Positions 18,164 through 28,321 of a DNA stretch of 64,000 nt are shown piece by piece. This DNA comes from Rhodococcus opacus B4 (GTDB taxonomy: Bacteria; Actinomycetota; Actinomycetes; Mycobacteriales; Mycobacteriaceae): contig NC_012522.1 of the NCBI RefSeq assembly GCF_000010805.1, forward strand, positions 3,596,001 through 3,660,000, read 5' to 3'. The stretch's first letter is position 1. Each line of letters opens with the position of its first letter. A model generated the notes under the pieces. It searched no databases. It was not told the DNA's origin and saw only the letters and a list, made by a program, of their open reading frames with translations. A program made the position numbers and the translations under genes.

Positions 18164-19528
18164 CTACGGCTGGATTGCCTTCTCGATGTCGGTGAGCATG
18201 CTGTCGATGCCGTGCAGCAGTTCCGAGAGCACCTCGTCGTCGGCGACGAGCGGCGGCGAGATCATCAGCATCGTGGCGCCGCGGTCGTCGCCGCGGAGGA
18301 TCACCTTGGTGCGGGCGAACGCCTCGGGCAGCACCTTGCGCAGCACGGTCAGCGACTCCTGCTCGGTGAACTCGCGGCCGCTGTCGCTGTCGGCCATCAG
18401 TTCGATCGCGTAGAAGTATCCCGTTCCGCGCACGTCCTTGACGCACCGGTGCGCGCTCATCAGCGAATCGAGTGCCGTCTTCAGCTTCGGGCCGCGGGTG
18501 GCGACGTTGCCCAGCACGTTCTCGTCCCGCATCGCGGTGATGTTCGCGACCGCCACCGCCGTCGACACCGGGTGTCCGCCCCACGTCGCGCCGTGGGTGA
18601 ACACGCCGCCCTTGGGCGAATCGTAGAGCTCACGCACCAGTTGCTCACGCACGATCAGGCCGCCGAGCGGGGCGTATCCGGAAGTGGAACCCTTCGCGAA
18701 CGTGATCATGTCCGGAACCACACCGGTGAGTCCGTGCCCGAACCAGTGCCCGAGGCGACCGAACGAGCAGATCACCTCGTCGGAGACCAGCAGAATCCCG
18801 TGCTTGTCGCACAGCGCGCGCAGTGCGGGCCAGTATCCGTCCGGCGGGACCAGCGCGCCGCGCCCGTTCTGGACCGGCTCGGCGAACACGGCGGCGATGG
18901 TCTCGGCGCCTTCTTCCTCGATGACGGCCTCGATCGCGGCGATGCAGTCGAGTTCGTTCGCCGGGCCGCAGTCGCCGAGGAACCCGAGCGTGTTGGGTAC
19001 CGAGCGCACGCCGGGCAGCAGCGGGCCGAACGGATCCTTGATCTTGGGCAGCTGCGTCACCGAGAGGGCGCCGAGAGTGGTTCCGTGATAGGCCATCTCA
19101 CGGCTGATGATCTTGGTTCGCTGCGGGTTGCCCTGGCTGCGGTGGTACTGCCGGGCGAACTTGACGGCCGTCTCCACGGCCTCGGAACCGGAGTTGACGA
19201 AGAACGTGGTCCCGAGGTCGCCGGGCGCCAGGTCGGCGATCAGCGCGGACGCCTCGATCGCGGGAATGTGGGCGCTGCCCCAATTGGACGCGTACGCCAG
19301 CGTCCCGATCTGCTCGCTCGCCGCCTTCGCGATGTCGTCGCGGCCGTGACCGATGTTCACACAGAACAGACCTGCCAGACCGTCGAGGAAACGGTCCCCC
19401 TCGGTGTCGATCAGATAGCTGCCCTCGCCGCGAACGAACACCGGAAAGTCGCTCTCCCAGGTGTCCTTGCGGGTGAAATGAGGTCCGAGGTGCCGGCGGG
19501 CCCGTGCTCGCAATTCGGTAACGTCCAC
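18164..19528 (-). CDS. tpa: Taurine-pyruvate aminotransferase (class III)
   Basis: A 454-residue class III PLP aminotransferase: [21 protein letters not shown], the phosphate-binding [25 protein letters not shown]-type [12 protein letters not shown], and the PLP lysine in [14 protein letters not shown]. The family transfers an omega-amino group to pyruvate. Context decides the substrate: alanine dehydrogenase is divergent, and pta and TauE follow, so it should turn taurine plus pyruvate into sulfoacetaldehyde plus alanine. I chose the GTG at 19528, six bases after AAGGAG; the ATG two codons upstream touches that site directly. An omega-amino-acid aminotransferase of other specificity remains possible. 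Confidence 0.85.
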   Translation of the reverse strand: MDVTELRARARRHLGPHFTRKDTWESDFPVFVRGEGSYLIDTEGDRFLDGLAGLFCVNIGHGRDDIAKAASEQIGTLAYASNWGSAHIPAIEASALIADLAPGDLGTTFFVNSGSEAVETAVKFARQYHRSQGNPQRTKIISREMAYHGTTLGALSVTQLPKIKDPFGPLLPGVRSVPNTLGFLGDCGPANELDCIAAIEAVIEEEGAETIAAVFAEPVQNGRGALVPPDGYWPALRALCDKHGILLVSDEVICSFGRLGHWFGHGLTGVVPDMITFAKGSTSGYAPLGGLIVREQLVRELYDSPKGGVFTHGATWGGHPVSTAVAVANITAMRDENVLGNVATRGPKLKTALDSLMSAHRCVKDVRGTGYFYAIELMADSDSGREFTEQESLTVLRKVLPEAFARTKVILRGDDRGATMLMISPPLVADDEVLSELLHGIDSMLTDIEKAIQP

Positions 19529-19624
19529 GACCATCTCCTTCGTTGTCGAATGGCTGTGATCCACAACATACCGACGGGGTGGACCGCAGGTCAGAACCAG
19601 AAGAGCGGTATTCGATGGGTCCAG

Positions 19625-19686
19625 ACTGGTCCCCGTAGACGACGCCCAACTGGTCCTTCTGGTCCCATGCCAGTCTGATCCAGACT
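19625..19686. promoter_or_regulatory. Repeated CTGGTCC sites in the tpa-ald gap (candidate TauR operator)
   Basis: The divergent promoter gap holds ACTGGTCC at 19625-19632 and 19649-19656, TCTGGTCC at 19658-19665, and a perfect dyad AGTCTG-ATC-CAGACT at 19672-19686. MocR regulators bind direct repeats, and the proteobacterial TauR motif contains CTGGAC as I recall. These sites therefore probably bind the TauR-like product of the gene after ald and control both directions. Confidence 0.55.
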
Positions 19687-19752
19687 TCGGTATCGCCCGG
19701 ACACCACGACGTGGCCGGAGCGGCGAACAGCCCCAGCTAACGGAGGTCTCAG

Positions 19753-20874
19753 ATGAGGATCGGTATCCCCAAGGAAGTCAAGAACCACGAGTACCGGGTG
19801 GCGGCGACTCCCGCCGGTGTCCACGAGATGGTTGCCCACGGGCACGATGTGTTCGTGGAACGCGGTGCGGGGGAAGGCTCGTCGATCGGCGACGACGCCT
19901 ACGGCGCCGCCGGCGCGAAGATCCTCGACAGCGCCGACGCCGTGTGGCAGAGCGCGGAACTCCTGCTGAAGGTCAAGGAGCCCATCGCGGAGGAATACCA
20001 CCGGATGCGTTCGGACCTCACGCTGTTCACCTACCTGCACCTCGCCGCGGGCGAGGAGTGCACCCGGGCGCTGCTCGCCGCAGGCACCAATTCCGTTGCG
20101 TACGAGACGGTTCAGCTTCCCGACGGTTCGCTGCCCCTGCTGTTCCCGATGAGCGAGGTCGCCGGCAGGCTCGCCCCCCTCGTCGGCGCGCAGGCACTCA
20201 TGCGCCCGGAGGGTGGCCGGGGTGTGCTGATCGGCGGCGTGTCCGGGGTGTCCCCGGCGCGGGTCGTCGTGATCGGCGCCGGCGTATCGGGCATGAACGC
20301 CGTCGCCGTCGCCGCGGGCACCTGGGCCGACGTCGTCCTGTTCGACAAGAACGTCGACAAGCTGCGCGCCGCCGACCGCATGTACCAGGGCCGGATCCGC
20401 ACGCTCGCCGCCAACTCCTACTCGATCGAGCAGGAGGTCATGCAGGCCGACCTCGTCATCGGCGCCGTGCTGGTGCCGGGCGCGAAGGCCCCGAAGATCA
20501 TCTCGAACTCGCTGGTCTCGCGGATGAAGCCGGGCAGCGTGCTCGTCGACATCGCGATCGACCAGGGCGGCTGCTTCGAGGATTCGCGTCCCACCACCCA
20601 CGCGGAGCCCACGTTCAAGGTCCACGACTCGGTGTTCTACTGCGTGGCGAACATGCCGGGCGCGGTGCCCCACACCTCCACGTACGCACTCACCAACGTG
20701 ACCCTGCCGTACACGCTGCAGATCGCGGAGAAGGGCCTCGCCCGTGCGGCCCGGGAGAACGCCGCACTGCGCGCCGGAGTCAGCACGATCTCCGGGCGCC
20801 TGACCAACGACGCCGTCGGTGCCGCACTCGGCATCGAGTCGATCGGCGTCGACGAGGCGCTCCACCTCGTTTGA
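19753..20874 (+). CDS. ald: Alanine dehydrogenase
   Basis: A 373-residue NAD-dependent L-alanine dehydrogenase, the usual length. Substrate residues Lys75 (KVKEP) and His96 (FTYLHLAA) are at canonical positions, and the NAD fold reads [19 protein letters not shown] near residues 169-187, with [16 protein letters not shown] near 300-315. It oxidises alanine to pyruvate and ammonium. Here that regenerates the amino acceptor for taurine-pyruvate aminotransferase and releases taurine nitrogen. ACGGAGG precedes the ATG. It is divergent from tpa and followed by the regulator gene. Confidence 0.93.
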   Translation: MRIGIPKEVKNHEYRVAATPAGVHEMVAHGHDVFVERGAGEGSSIGDDAYGAAGAKILDSADAVWQSAELLLKVKEPIAEEYHRMRSDLTLFTYLHLAAGEECTRALLAAGTNSVAYETVQLPDGSLPLLFPMSEVAGRLAPLVGAQALMRPEGGRGVLIGGVSGVSPARVVVIGAGVSGMNAVAVAAGTWADVVLFDKNVDKLRAADRMYQGRIRTLAANSYSIEQEVMQADLVIGAVLVPGAKAPKIISNSLVSRMKPGSVLVDIAIDQGGCFEDSRPTTHAEPTFKVHDSVFYCVANMPGAVPHTSTYALTNVTLPYTLQIAEKGLARAARENAALRAGVSTISGRLTNDAVGAALGIESIGVDEALHLV

Positions 20875-20886
20875 TTTCACCGCCGG

Positions 20887-20934
20887 CCCGGCATACTGAG
20901 AAGTGCTCGCACGAGAACTTCTCGGCGTGCCGGG
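20887..20934. promoter_or_regulatory. Nested 48-base dyad between ald and the MocR regulator
   Basis: Three pairs of arms share one centre: CCCGGCA/TGCCGGG (outer), GAGAAGT/ACTTCTC (middle) and CTCG/CGAG (inner), with TACT and GGCG bulges. It begins 12 bases after the ald stop and ends 43 bases before the regulator start. It may terminate ald transcription, act as an operator for the MocR regulator, or do both. Confidence 0.5.
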
Positions 20935-20977
20935 TCGGCGTCCGTCCGGCCACCGCGGGTTCGACAGGAGGCGATGC

Positions 20978-22441
20978 GTGCCGAGAACGCTGATCGAGAT
21001 CGACCGCAATTCCGCCGAACCGCTGTACCGCCAGGTTCGGCGGGCGATCGAACACGGCATCGCCAACGGACTGTTCGATCCGCGCCATCGACTGCCCAGT
21101 TCGCGTGAACTCGCGGTCGATCTCGCGATCTCCCGGAACACGATCAACCTGGCCTATCAGGAACTGATCGCCGAGGGTCTGGTGCAGAGCCACCAGCGTT
21201 CGGGGATGTTCGTCAATCCCGACATGATCGAGACGCTGGCCTCGGACGCCCGCGCGACCATCCCGCGCATCGACTGGTCGTCCCGCATCCGGCGTTATCC
21301 CGACGCCGACGTTCCGCACATCGAGAAGAACCTCGACTGGCACAAGTATCCGTACCCGTTCCTGGCGGGGCAGATCGACATCCGCAGCTTCCCGGCCCGC
21401 GCTTGGGTGCGGTGCCTGCGCGACGCGCTGTACCAACCCCACGCCTACGCCAGCCTCCAGGACAGCGTCGGTGCGGACGATCCGATGCTGATCGACATGA
21501 TCCGCCAGCACCTGCTGCCCTCGCGCGGCATCGAGGCCGCCGCCGACGAAGTGCTCGTCACCGTCGGCTCCCAGCAGGGACTGGACCTCGTCGGCCGCGT
21601 TCTCCTCGGACCCGAACATCGGGTCGCGATCGAGAACCCCGGCTACCTCGACGCACGACACATCTTCCTGCGCACCGGTGCTCAGGTGTACGGCATCGAC
21701 GTCGACGCCCACGGCCTGCGCCCACCGGAAACGCTGCGCGGCACCGACCTGATGTATCTGACGCCGAGCCATCACCATCCGACCAACGTCACGCTCGGCA
21801 TCGACCGGCGCCAGCGCCTGCTGCAACTCGCCGCCGAGTCCGGCACCGTGATCGTCGAGGACGACTACGACAGCGAGTTCCGCTACCACGGCAGCCCCAG
21901 CCCGGCGCTCAAGGCGCTCGATTCCAGCGGCGACGCCGTGTATCTCGGCACGTTCTCGAAGTTCCTGGCCCCCGGTCTGCGCCTGGGCTACCTCGTCGGA
22001 CCCGCGGATCTGGTGCGTGAACTGCGCAAAGCCCGCCGGTACGTGCTGCGCCACCCACCCGGTCACCAGCAGCGGGCCCTGGCGATGCTCATCGACAGCG
22101 GGGAGTATCACCGGGCGCTGCGCCATCACCGCACCCAGATGAAACACAAATGGGAGCGGCTGTGCGCGGCCGTCGACAAGTACCTGCCGTGGTCGCAGGA
22201 GCCGTACCCGCCGGGCGGGGTCAGCCTGTGGATGACCGGTCCGGAGAATCTGGACTGCCGGGTGCTCGCCCGGGAGGCAGAGGCCCGCGGCGTCCTCATC
22301 GAACGCGGCGACATCTTCTTCACCCAGCCCGTGCCGCCGCGCAACCACTTCCGGATCGGCTACGGGGCGATTCCCCTGCGTTCCATCGAGGAAGGCATCG
22401 CCCTCCTCGGTCAGGCGTGCCAGGCGAGTATGCGCCGGTAA
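20978..22441 (+). CDS. tauR: MocR/GntR-type PLP regulator, TauR-like
   Basis: A 487-residue MocR regulator. A GntR winged helix lies near residues 12-75 ([38 protein letters not shown]). It is joined to an aminotransferase-like domain that keeps the PLP lysine in [16 protein letters not shown], plus DDYDSEFRY. Such proteins sense amino compounds through the PLP aldimine. Next to tpa and ald, taurine is the likely inducer. The GTG at 20978 lies six bases after GGAGG; an ATG between them is out of frame. An upstream in-frame ATG lies within the dyad and is unlikely to be used. Confidence 0.82.
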   Translation: MPRTLIEIDRNSAEPLYRQVRRAIEHGIANGLFDPRHRLPSSRELAVDLAISRNTINLAYQELIAEGLVQSHQRSGMFVNPDMIETLASDARATIPRIDWSSRIRRYPDADVPHIEKNLDWHKYPYPFLAGQIDIRSFPARAWVRCLRDALYQPHAYASLQDSVGADDPMLIDMIRQHLLPSRGIEAAADEVLVTVGSQQGLDLVGRVLLGPEHRVAIENPGYLDARHIFLRTGAQVYGIDVDAHGLRPPETLRGTDLMYLTPSHHHPTNVTLGIDRRQRLLQLAAESGTVIVEDDYDSEFRYHGSPSPALKALDSSGDAVYLGTFSKFLAPGLRLGYLVGPADLVRELRKARRYVLRHPPGHQQRALAMLIDSGEYHRALRHHRTQMKHKWERLCAAVDKYLPWSQEPYPPGGVSLWMTGPENLDCRVLAREAEARGVLIERGDIFFTQPVPPRNHFRIGYGAIPLRSIEEGIALLGQACQASMRR

Positions 22442-22485
22442 CGGGAAACCGTTCCCGCTGAGCCACTTACACCTTTCGCACGAGC

Positions 22486-22515
22486 AGGGCGGGGCCGGAT
22501 CGCCGGCCCCGCCCT
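22486..22515. terminator. Bidirectional terminator hairpin
   Basis: A 13-base perfect stem, AGGGCGGGGCCGG with its complement, and a four-base ATCG loop lies between the convergent tauR and amidohydrolase genes. It can serve both strands. Confidence 0.8.
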
Positions 22516-22525
22516 GGTCTTCGTG

Positions 22526-24142
22526 TTACCCGGTGGACACCGGTTGGTGCGCCGATTCGCCGTCGATCATCACCAATGCCGGACGGGGTATGTCGACGGC
22601 ACCGTCGCCGAGATCGCCGAGGCTGCCGTCGAGCGCCACCAGGTCTGCACGACGGCCGGCAGTCAGGGTGCCGACGCGGGTCTCGTCGTGCACCAGGTAC
22701 GCACTGTCGACGGTCATCGCCCGGATCGCGCGATCGACCCCGATCCGCTGGTCCCCGCCGAGCACCGTGCCGCCCCTCGTCATCCGGGTGACCGCGGTGC
22801 GGATGGTCGCCAGCGGATCCATCGGCGTGATCGGACAGTCCGAATGCAGCCCGAATCGCAGACCCAGTTCGTCGGCGCAGGCCAGGGGGTCCATGTCGGC
22901 GGCGCGCTGGGCGCCCAAGAAGCGGTCGCGGTGACGATCGCCCCAGTAGAAGACGTGGTTGACGAAGAAACTCACCCCGAGTTCGGATTCCCGGATCGCG
23001 GCCAGGTCGCTCGGCGCGCTCACCTGGCAGTGCTCGATGCGGTGCCGTCCCACCCGTCCGTCGGTGGCCTGCGCCCGCCGCAGCGACGTGATCGCGGCGC
23101 CGACGGCCGCGTCGCCGTTGGCGTGCACGGCGACCTGACCACCCGCGCGGTGCACCCGCAGGATCATCTCGTCGAGTTGCTCCTGGGGATAGAGCAGGTC
23201 GCCGTGATGCCCGGGGTCGCAGGCGTACGGGGCGCGGAGTGCGGCGGACAGTCCCTGGATCGATCCGTCGGCCCAGAATTTCGCGCCTGCCAGCCGGAAG
23301 TGTGTGCCGGTCGCCGGCGCGTGCTCGAACGTGACTCTCCGGTCGTCGAGGGCCGCGAGCGCCAGGTCACCACGGAGGAACCCGACGACGTGGACCGGTA
23401 GGTCACCCGACGCGTCCAGTGAGCGGTAGGCGGTCAGCTCCTGCTCGCCCGCCGACAGACCCACCCCGAGATCGTGGATCGTGGTGATTCCCCGCGCACG
23501 CGCCGAGTGCAGACTGCTCAGCAGAGCGTTGTTCACCTGCTGCTCGGTCAGTGCGGGAACCGCCGCGGTCAGCCTCGACACGGCGTCGATTTCCCAGGCC
23601 ATCCCGGTCAGCCTGCCGTCTTCCCCGCGGGGGAAGAGTGGGTCGTCCGCCGACACCGTGGATTCGTCGATGCCCGCCGCCGCGAGTGCGGCGGTGTTGG
23701 CGACGGCGAAGTGTCCGCAGATGTGCAGCACGATGACCGGCCTGTCGGTGCTGACCGCGTCGAGGTCCGTCCGGGTCGGATGCCGTCCCTCGGCGATCTG
23801 GGTGTCGTCGTAACCCCACCCGCGGATCCAGCCGCTGCCGGCGGCCGAGGCACGCAGCGCCTGCTGAATATCGGCGATCGACCGGCACGGGGGCGTCCGG
23901 CAGTCCGCCCAGCCGTCGGTGAGGCCGGCGTAGGTGGGGTGGATGTGCGACTCGATGAGCCCCGGGATCACCGTGGCGCCGGGCAGGTCGAGGCTGCGGG
24001 CGCCGATCCCGGCGATGTCGGCCATGTCCTTCCGCGTGCCGGTGGCGAGCACACGGTCGCCGGAGATGACCAGCGCTTCCACCGTCGGCGACAACGGGTC
24101 CTGCGTGTGGATCGCATCGGCGGTGAGGAGTGTTCGGGACAT
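22526..24142 (-). CDS. YtcJ-type metal-dependent amidohydrolase
   Basis: A 538-residue amidohydrolase superfamily member of the Amidohydro_3/YtcJ branch. The metal motif is ESHIHPTYAG near residue 65, with the bridging Lys in GAKFWADGSIQG, His residues in QVAVHANGDAA and HRIEHCQV, and Asp in GLHSDCPITP. It should hydrolyse a C-N bond such as an N-acyl or cyclic amide; the substrate is unknown. Its ATG overlaps the symporter stop (ATGA), so uptake and hydrolysis are linked. The divergent PucR regulator, common near purine and amide catabolism, may control the unit. Confidence 0.78.
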   Translation of the reverse strand: MSRTLLTADAIHTQDPLSPTVEALVISGDRVLATGTRKDMADIAGIGARSLDLPGATVIPGLIESHIHPTYAGLTDGWADCRTPPCRSIADIQQALRASAAGSGWIRGWGYDDTQIAEGRHPTRTDLDAVSTDRPVIVLHICGHFAVANTAALAAAGIDESTVSADDPLFPRGEDGRLTGMAWEIDAVSRLTAAVPALTEQQVNNALLSSLHSARARGITTIHDLGVGLSAGEQELTAYRSLDASGDLPVHVVGFLRGDLALAALDDRRVTFEHAPATGTHFRLAGAKFWADGSIQGLSAALRAPYACDPGHHGDLLYPQEQLDEMILRVHRAGGQVAVHANGDAAVGAAITSLRRAQATDGRVGRHRIEHCQVSAPSDLAAIRESELGVSFFVNHVFYWGDRHRDRFLGAQRAADMDPLACADELGLRFGLHSDCPITPMDPLATIRTAVTRMTRGGTVLGGDQRIGVDRAIRAMTVDSAYLVHDETRVGTLTAGRRADLVALDGSLGDLGDGAVDIPRPALVMIDGESAHQPVSTG

Positions 24143-25635
24143 CAGGCACCTACTTCACTGGGGGCAGCCGTGGATTCCACGGCGACGGCGGGTGTGCGAC
24201 CTTCGGTGCGAAGGCCGCGGACGGGGTCGGTGGCGGGCCAGAACAGCCGCGTCGCCACCACGAACAGGATGTTGAGGACCAGGGCGGCCGCGCCGATGTT
24301 CACGCCGTGCTCGGCGAGCCACACGGACACGGGGCCGTGCTTGTCGAGATACAGCCACAGCACCACGGCGTCGCCGAGCACCACGCCGATGGCGAGGGCG
24401 GACGGGCGCAGTTTCCAGCCGAAGACCATCGTCGCGAACACGACGGCGGCCTGTGTCACACCGTAGTAGGCGGTGTTGACCAGGGTCAGCAGAAGCTGAG
24501 GTGTTGCGAGGGTGAGCAGCAGCGAGATCGCGAGATAGGCGACGACGACCCCGCGCACCCAGATCCGCTGGCGGGATTCCGGGATCCCGGGAATGATGTT
24601 GCGCGACACGATCGCACCGATGCCGAGGGCCGCCCCGCACAGCACCACGATCGCGCAGAGGGCCGCACCGCCGGCGACGACACCGGTCAGCCAGTCGGGC
24701 AGCACCTGCCTCGACAGCCGCAGGAGCACCTGGTCGGATTCAGTTCCCTCGAGCTTGGTCGGCAGCAGCGTGATCGCGCCGAACGCGGCCGCGACGAGGA
24801 ACGGGTACATCAGCATGTACAGCGGATTGAACTTGGCCACCCGCTTGAGCGTCGCCTCGGACTTCGCCGCGAGCACGGCCTGCACGACGATCGGGAAGAT
24901 GAAGAACCCGAGCGACTGGAACACGATCGTCGTCAGCACGAACGTCAGCGACGACCCGGTGACGGTGGAGTGCGAGGCCGTGCCGCCACTGGATTCCGCC
25001 GCGGCGAACAGCTTCTCGGTACCGCCGGTCTGGACGATGGCCGCCAGTCCGATCAGGACGGCGCCGAGCAGCAGGGCCGTGTCCTTCACATAAGACACGA
25101 ACGCCGGCGCGCGGACCCCCGACAGCATGAGGAACAGCAGCGCGAGTGCCGCGCCCGCGAAGACCGCGACGGTGGGGTCGATGGAGATTCCCAGACCGGT
25201 CAGCGCGATCTGCAGTCCGGCGAGCTGAAGCTGGCCCCACGGGATGAGGAACACGACCGACGCGACCGCGATCGTCAATTCCAGCCCCCGCGAACGGAAG
25301 TGGCGCCCGGCGACATCCGGCAGCGTCATCGCGCCGTATCGCTTGCCCGCGCGCCACAGGTACGGCGCGAAGAAGTAGCCGATCGGGTAGGCCAGCAGGA
25401 TGTAGCCGATGAACCACACGCCGTAACTCGCGCCGTGGGCGTATACGCCGCCGGGGAACCCGATCAGGGTGCCGATGCTGTAGGCCTCACCCGCTCCCAG
25501 GATGAAGACCAGCAGCGGACCGAACGACCGGCCGCCCACCAGGTAGTCGGAGATCTCCTTCTTGCTACCGCGTCGCGACAGCACGCCTGCCCCGAGGGCG
25601 AGAACGAGCACGAGCGTGAAGAAGGCCGCGGTCAT
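24142..25635 (-). CDS. Sodium:solute symporter (SSS family)
   Basis: A 497-residue membrane protein with about 13 hydrophobic segments. The SSS pattern is visible: SDYLVGGRSFGPLLVFILGAGEAYSIGTLIGFPG near residues 28-60, YPIGYFFAPYLW, and ALCAIVVLCGAALGIGAIVSRNI. It uses a sodium gradient to import an organic solute, presumably the substrate of the co-transcribed amidohydrolase. I chose the ATG at 25635, overlapping the stop of the small DUF3311 gene; the frame continuing upstream is not transporter-like. SSS plus DUF3311 pairs are common in actinobacteria. Confidence 0.85.
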   Translation of the reverse strand: MTAAFFTLVLVLALGAGVLSRRGSKKEISDYLVGGRSFGPLLVFILGAGEAYSIGTLIGFPGGVYAHGASYGVWFIGYILLAYPIGYFFAPYLWRAGKRYGAMTLPDVAGRHFRSRGLELTIAVASVVFLIPWGQLQLAGLQIALTGLGISIDPTVAVFAGAALALLFLMLSGVRAPAFVSYVKDTALLLGAVLIGLAAIVQTGGTEKLFAAAESSGGTASHSTVTGSSLTFVLTTIVFQSLGFFIFPIVVQAVLAAKSEATLKRVAKFNPLYMLMYPFLVAAAFGAITLLPTKLEGTESDQVLLRLSRQVLPDWLTGVVAGGAALCAIVVLCGAALGIGAIVSRNIIPGIPESRQRIWVRGVVVAYLAISLLLTLATPQLLLTLVNTAYYGVTQAAVVFATMVFGWKLRPSALAIGVVLGDAVVLWLYLDKHGPVSVWLAEHGVNIGAAALVLNILFVVATRLFWPATDPVRGLRTEGRTPAVAVESTAAPSEVGA

Positions 25636-25889
25636 GACTGTTCTCCGATCCCAGCGCTCGCAGCGGCCGATTCGGCGCGCTCGGCAGCTTCGAAGTCCTT
25701 GCGGTCGAAAAGCTTCCAGGCGAGATGCAGGCACAGCGAGGTGAGCGGCATCCACAGGAACAACCACGCGAACAGGATCGGGACTCCGAAGACCGTGGCC
25801 GTGGATCCGGACAGGGCGACGATGCCGCCCAGAACCCCGGTGAACGGGACACCTATCGCGAGTAAGGCGCTTTTTGCCTCGTTGGACAT
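25632..25889 (-). CDS. Small DUF3311 membrane protein
   Basis: An 85-residue protein with two transmembrane helices (ALLAIGVPFTGVLGGIVAL and VFGVPILFAWLFLWMPLTSLCL) and a charged C terminus. It matches the DUF3311 family, which usually precedes SSS transporters and may be a small partner subunit. It overlaps the symporter start by four bases. The roughly 170 bases upstream, before the divergent regulator, hold no feature I can define. Confidence 0.8.
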   Translation of the reverse strand: MSNEAKSALLAIGVPFTGVLGGIVALSGSTATVFGVPILFAWLFLWMPLTSLCLHLAWKLFDRKDFEAAERAESAAASAGIGEQS

Positions 25890-26064
25890 GATTGTTGGCT
25901 CCTATTCCGACTGCGCCCACCGGCGTCGCGGGTTGGTCCGGTGCCGGTCGACGTGCACTCTGGCACTAGTGTGGTCCGAGTCACTCCCCGCGGGCCATGG
26001 GTGAATCCCGGAAAACGCCGAAGCGGTTCGTGAATTTCACGGGAGTGTGGAATGCGAGGGGACA

Positions 26065-27246
26065 GTGCCCGAGTCCGTGGGTGAAGACACGATCCAACGG
26101 TTGTGTCGGCAGGTCTCGGAGGAGACCGAGTCGGTAACCGACCGAGCGGTGCGTCAGATCCGCGCCGAGTTGCCGTCGTACGCCGCCGTTCCGATCGACG
26201 AACAGCACGAATACATCGCCCGGCAGCTCGCGGCGACCCTGCGCGCCCTCGCGGACAGCGAACCCCTCGGCGACGACGTCCTGGAGCGTTCACGTCAGCT
26301 CGGCCGACGCCGGGCGATGCAGGGATTGCCCCTGTCCGACGTCATCGAGACGTACCACATCGCGTCCCGCGAACTGTGGAACACGATGGTCGCCAGAGCC
26401 GCCGAACCGACAACCGACCTGTTGCGCGCGGGCGGCATGATGTGGGACCTCGTCCACACCGCCACCAGTGCGGTCGCCGTCGGACACACCGACGCGACCC
26501 GCAGCGAACAGGCCATCCGCGCCGGCGTGCGATACCGGTTCTTCGAGGCCCTGGCGAGCTCCGCCGACGGGGACGACCGAGACGTGCGCGAGCTGGCGGA
26601 GGCGCTGGGGTTCACACCGCAACAGGGGTTTCGAGCGGTGTGCGTCGCCGCCGAGGAGTGGTCGGAAGCACAGCTCGAACGGCTGCAACGCACCCTGGAC
26701 ACGATCCCGGGGACGACTCAGTGCAGTGGGCACGGCACCGTCATCGTCGCCCTGAGCCAGCACGCGCCGGTCGACGACATCATCCGCGAGGTTCGGCTCG
26801 GTCACCCGGGCACCACCGTCGGAGTCGGATTGGACCGCCCCGGACTCGCCGGAGCCGCGATGAGCATCACGGACGCGCGCCGGGTTCTGCAGCTGGCGTC
26901 CCCCACGGGTGACGTGGTCCGATTCGCCGACGAATGGGTTGCCGCCACCCTGGCAGACCATCGCGCCGAACTCACGACACTGTTGGAGCCGGGAGCCACC
27001 GTCGCCGCCGACCACCCACACCTCGTCGAGGCGGTGTCGGCCTTCGCCCGCAACGGCTTCTCCATCAGCGCCGCAGGCCGGGACATCCACCTGCACGCGA
27101 ACTCGATCACCTACCGACTCGACCGCTGGCAGCAACTGACCGGCTGGGACCCGCGCACCCTCGACGGCCTGCAGCGGTCGGTGTTGAGTCTCGGACTGTT
27201 CCACCGCGATTCGGGCGCCGCGACCTCCGAAGTCAAGGGGGAGTAG
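26065..27246 (+). CDS. PucR/CdaR-family transcriptional regulator
   Basis: A 393-residue regulator with the PucR C-terminal helix-turn-helix (HTH_30): AFARNGFSISAAGRDIHLHANSITYRLDRW near residues 325-355, then LGLF. The N-terminal half is helical (RRRAMQGLPLSDVIETYHIASRELW), as in RsbT-co-antagonist-type sensor regions of such regulators. It is divergent from the amidohydrolase/symporter operon and probably controls it. The start is uncertain: I used the GTG at 26065, which follows GAGGGG, rather than the GTG at 26047. Confidence 0.8.
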   Translation: MPESVGEDTIQRLCRQVSEETESVTDRAVRQIRAELPSYAAVPIDEQHEYIARQLAATLRALADSEPLGDDVLERSRQLGRRRAMQGLPLSDVIETYHIASRELWNTMVARAAEPTTDLLRAGGMMWDLVHTATSAVAVGHTDATRSEQAIRAGVRYRFFEALASSADGDDRDVRELAEALGFTPQQGFRAVCVAAEEWSEAQLERLQRTLDTIPGTTQCSGHGTVIVALSQHAPVDDIIREVRLGHPGTTVGVGLDRPGLAGAAMSITDARRVLQLASPTGDVVRFADEWVAATLADHRAELTTLLEPGATVAADHPHLVEAVSAFARNGFSISAAGRDIHLHANSITYRLDRWQQLTGWDPRTLDGLQRSVLSLGLFHRDSGAATSEVKGE

Positions 27247-27343
27247 CGGTCCACCAGCCCGACCTGCGACGAGAGCCGACTCTCGGTCATCGACCGAACA
27301 GGTAGCATCGACTGACGGGCAGGTAAGACGAGGATGGGATCGC

Positions 27344-28129
27344 GTGGTGACCGAAGACCTGCCTGCGGGCACACAATCTGTCGGACGTGCGCTGGCCGTG
27401 CTCAAGTTGCTCGCGTCGTCACCCGACGAGCTCAGCGGCAGTGCTATCGCCGCAGAACTCCAATTGTCGTCCGGCACGGCGAACAGGCTTATCCGCGCCC
27501 TGATCTCAGAAGGTCTCGTAGCGCGGAATCCGATGTCCGACAGCTACTACCTCGGCAGCGGAACGGTGCTGCTCGGCCAGGCCGCCCAGCGCGGATTCGG
27601 CATGGACAAGGCTCTACCCATCCTGGAGCAACTCAACTCCGAAACCCAGGAATCAGTAAATCTATCCATCCGCCAAGGGGCGGAATCGGTGGTAATGATG
27701 CGGGTGCAGTCGACACTCCCCTTGAGGTTCGAGCAGCATACGGGCGCCCGGTTCCCCCTGTACACGACGGCATCGGGCAAGGCGATCCTGGCGTTCTCCC
27801 CGAACGCCGAGGCGTATCTCGAGTCGCTCCCGGGCAAGCTCGCCAAGGTCACTCCGCACAGCTTGAGCACTCCCCATGAGCTCTCGGAACAACTCCGAGA
27901 GATTCGGGCCCGCGGGTACAGCATCGACGAGCAGGAGAATGTCGAAGGCGTGCGTTGTGTAGGTGCACCCATCCTGGATGCGGACGGGTCCGCGCAGGCG
28001 GCGCTGGTGATCCAGGTCCCCACCGTCCGAATGCCCAGGTCGAGGGTGCGGACACTCGGAGACCGCATTCTGCAGGCGGCGAAGGAAGTATCCCAGTTCA
28101 TCCCGGTCAACCGGGCGATGTCCCGCTGA
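27344..28129 (+). CDS. IclR-family transcriptional regulator
   Basis: A 261-residue IclR regulator. The N-terminal winged helix is QSVGRALAVLKLLASSPDELSGSAIAAELQLSSGTANRLIRAL near residues 11-55; the effector domain has FPLYTTASGKAILAF and RARGYSIDEQENVEGVRCVGAPI. It starts at one of two adjacent GTG codons. Downstream on the same strand lie an iron-type dehydrogenase and an MHS transporter, its likely targets. The genes from here to about 30.9 kb use slightly more A/T than their neighbours by eye. Confidence 0.85.
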   Translation: MVTEDLPAGTQSVGRALAVLKLLASSPDELSGSAIAAELQLSSGTANRLIRALISEGLVARNPMSDSYYLGSGTVLLGQAAQRGFGMDKALPILEQLNSETQESVNLSIRQGAESVVMMRVQSTLPLRFEQHTGARFPLYTTASGKAILAFSPNAEAYLESLPGKLAKVTPHSLSTPHELSEQLREIRARGYSIDEQENVEGVRCVGAPILDADGSAQAALVIQVPTVRMPRSRVRTLGDRILQAAKEVSQFIPVNRAMSR

Positions 28130-28321
28130 GCCGAGGCCCTTTCACGACCCGGGCGTTTGTCGCTGTGGGCACCGGCGCCGGTCTGTGGCGTCTCGATCCG
28201 CTCTTCGCTGGATCCCCCAGATTCTTCTTGTGAGGCACTTCACATATGCGCATCGCTGGCCTATCGTCGGTTCACAGTGTGGGGGCTATCCCTACATTGT
28301 GACAGCGAAGGAGTCTCAACG

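Noticed and set aside
18107..19678. A 500-codon open frame antisense to tpa
   Set aside because: No family similarity, and the opposite strand encodes a complete class III aminotransferase.
24130..26004. A 600-codon open frame antisense to the symporter gene
   Set aside because: Charged low-complexity translation; the opposite strand encodes a full SSS transporter and DUF3311 protein.
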